Positions 62,701 through 63,342 of a DNA stretch of 63,342 nucleotides are shown here, piece after piece (position 1 is the stretch's first letter; each line of letters starts with the position of its first letter). The notes under the pieces are model-generated. The model saw only the letters and a program-made list of their open reading frames with translations. It made no database searches and was not told where the DNA came from. Location: the NCBI GenBank assembly GCA_003184365.1, contig NKYR01000159.1, positions 1 through 63,342 of the forward strand. Reading direction: 5' to 3'. Source of the DNA: Evernia prunastri. Lineage: Eukaryota > Ascomycota > Lecanoromycetes > Lecanorales > Parmeliaceae. The position numbers and the translations under genes are program-made.

Positions 62701-63342
62701 GCCGCAAGAGAAGAGCGAATCGGATGTCGTATGGAACCCTGATTAATATCGGCTCACTTGAACCATCCGCCAGTAATACCAGAGTGGCGGAAGACCGAGT
62801 ATCCTCTTTCGGTAATCGGGTCCGAAAACTCGTATAACGGCACTCTGTATCTGATCACTGGGCCTATTTTCCTGCAACGCAACGGACTCCCCTCCCTGGT
62901 CCCTGAGATGCGGGAAAGCTCGGGATAGGCTTTCCCTTGGCTTTATTATACTGGAATGCATTCGATTTGATGGGGAATTGTGGACAAAGATCGGTGGGTT
63001 AATTCGTCTATCCTCATACCGGAAAACCTTTGCATCTATTGTCGATGAAGCTGGACAGGTGATGTAGCCAAGAATTGAACAACACATGACCTGCAGAAAC
63101 GCCCCCTAGCTCCAACTGGAGTGAGACACCTTCCGCAGAGGGGGCGTGCTCCGAAATGATATGCACCCAGCCCTGTAGGGCTAGCCTCCTCTTCTCTAAA
63201 GTAGTACTTAGGCTTCACAGCCATCTTCTAACACTTACCCTCTTCTCTTCTCTTCTCTTCTCTTCTCTTCTCTGTTACCAAGAGAAAGAGACTTCTACTC
63301 CAATCCGCCCAGTAACCTCACCTTTCTTCACCACCTTCGACA
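62701..63342. other. Right-end region, no gene supported
   Basis: The 62-aa minus-strand frame at 63036-63224 has two CxxC pairs (CGRCLTPVGARGRFCRSC) but no support beyond that. A TCTTC/CTCTT pentanucleotide microsatellite lies at about 63240-63273. Any gene at the far right would be truncated by the window. Confidence 0.45.
63240..63273. repeat. TCTTC pentanucleotide microsatellite
   Basis: Six to seven perfect units of TCTTC (also readable as CTCTT) near the right edge of the window. Confidence 0.93.

Noticed and set aside
63036..63224. 62-aa minus-strand frame with CGRC...CRSC
   Set aside because: Two CxxC pairs alone are weak, the rest has no zinc-finger context, and no start or neighbouring exon supports it.

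Overview
The window looks like nuclear chromosomal DNA of a filamentous ascomycete (Pezizomycotina; a Leotiomycetes-like fungus is my guess, not proven). Reasons: short GT-AG introns of about 45-85 bp, often with a CTGAC/CTAAC branch motif; HET-domain and NACHT-ankyrin genes; a striatin gene; fungal rhodopsin-like, Crh and GH71 families; and AT-rich relics whose stops look like RIP (C-to-T) damage. Splice joins below were derived by hand. For every multi-exon model called intact, the exon lengths sum to a multiple of three; exceptions are stated.

Bases 1-11,900 form a repeat-rich, gene-poor arm. It holds an LTR end, a stop-riddled relic, a 128-bp duplication around an N, one intact repeat-bearing gene (2305-5131, -), an array of ~190-bp tandem units split by a transposon-like insertion with TGTTG...CAACA ends and a broken GIN-type integrase tail (6552-7680), an F-box-like gene (7941-9252), a collapsed Ty3/gypsy element with identical 225-bp LTRs (9715-10793), and an extremely AT-rich block.

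Bases 11,900-22,400 carry an alpha-1,3-glucanase (GH71), a frameshifted HET-domain gene, a small secreted protein and a 1468-aa NLR-like NACHT-ankyrin protein. HET and NLR proteins belong to fungal non-self recognition, so this is a candidate allorecognition neighbourhood. From 23.8 to 35.4 kb come a Crh-type wall transglycosylase, an unknown 4-exon gene, a cyclophilin, a pepsin-fold protein lacking its catalytic motifs, gene fragments, and PIG-P/GPI19 with a huge acidic run.

From 38.6 kb on the genes are mostly housekeeping or secreted: a seven-TM rhodopsin-like protein, a second secreted paralog, OsmC, a histidine-acid-phosphatase-like membrane protein, striatin, a Cys/Ser/Thr-rich wall protein with coding minisatellites, RAD14/XPA, PHO88/SND3, a predicted membrane protein, MDE1 (methionine salvage), a third secreted paralog, a hypothetical protein and a broken Ser/Pro-stalk membrane protein. 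Several gene-free stretches of 1-3 kb separate them. I saw no tRNA, rRNA, CRISPR or bacterial-type operon.

Best leads: the Ginger-like element with an apparent 4-bp target duplication, the dispersed three-member secreted family, the NLR whose Walker A loop sits on a 25-nt microexon and whose last ankyrins look homogenised, and the HET gene broken by one frameshift.
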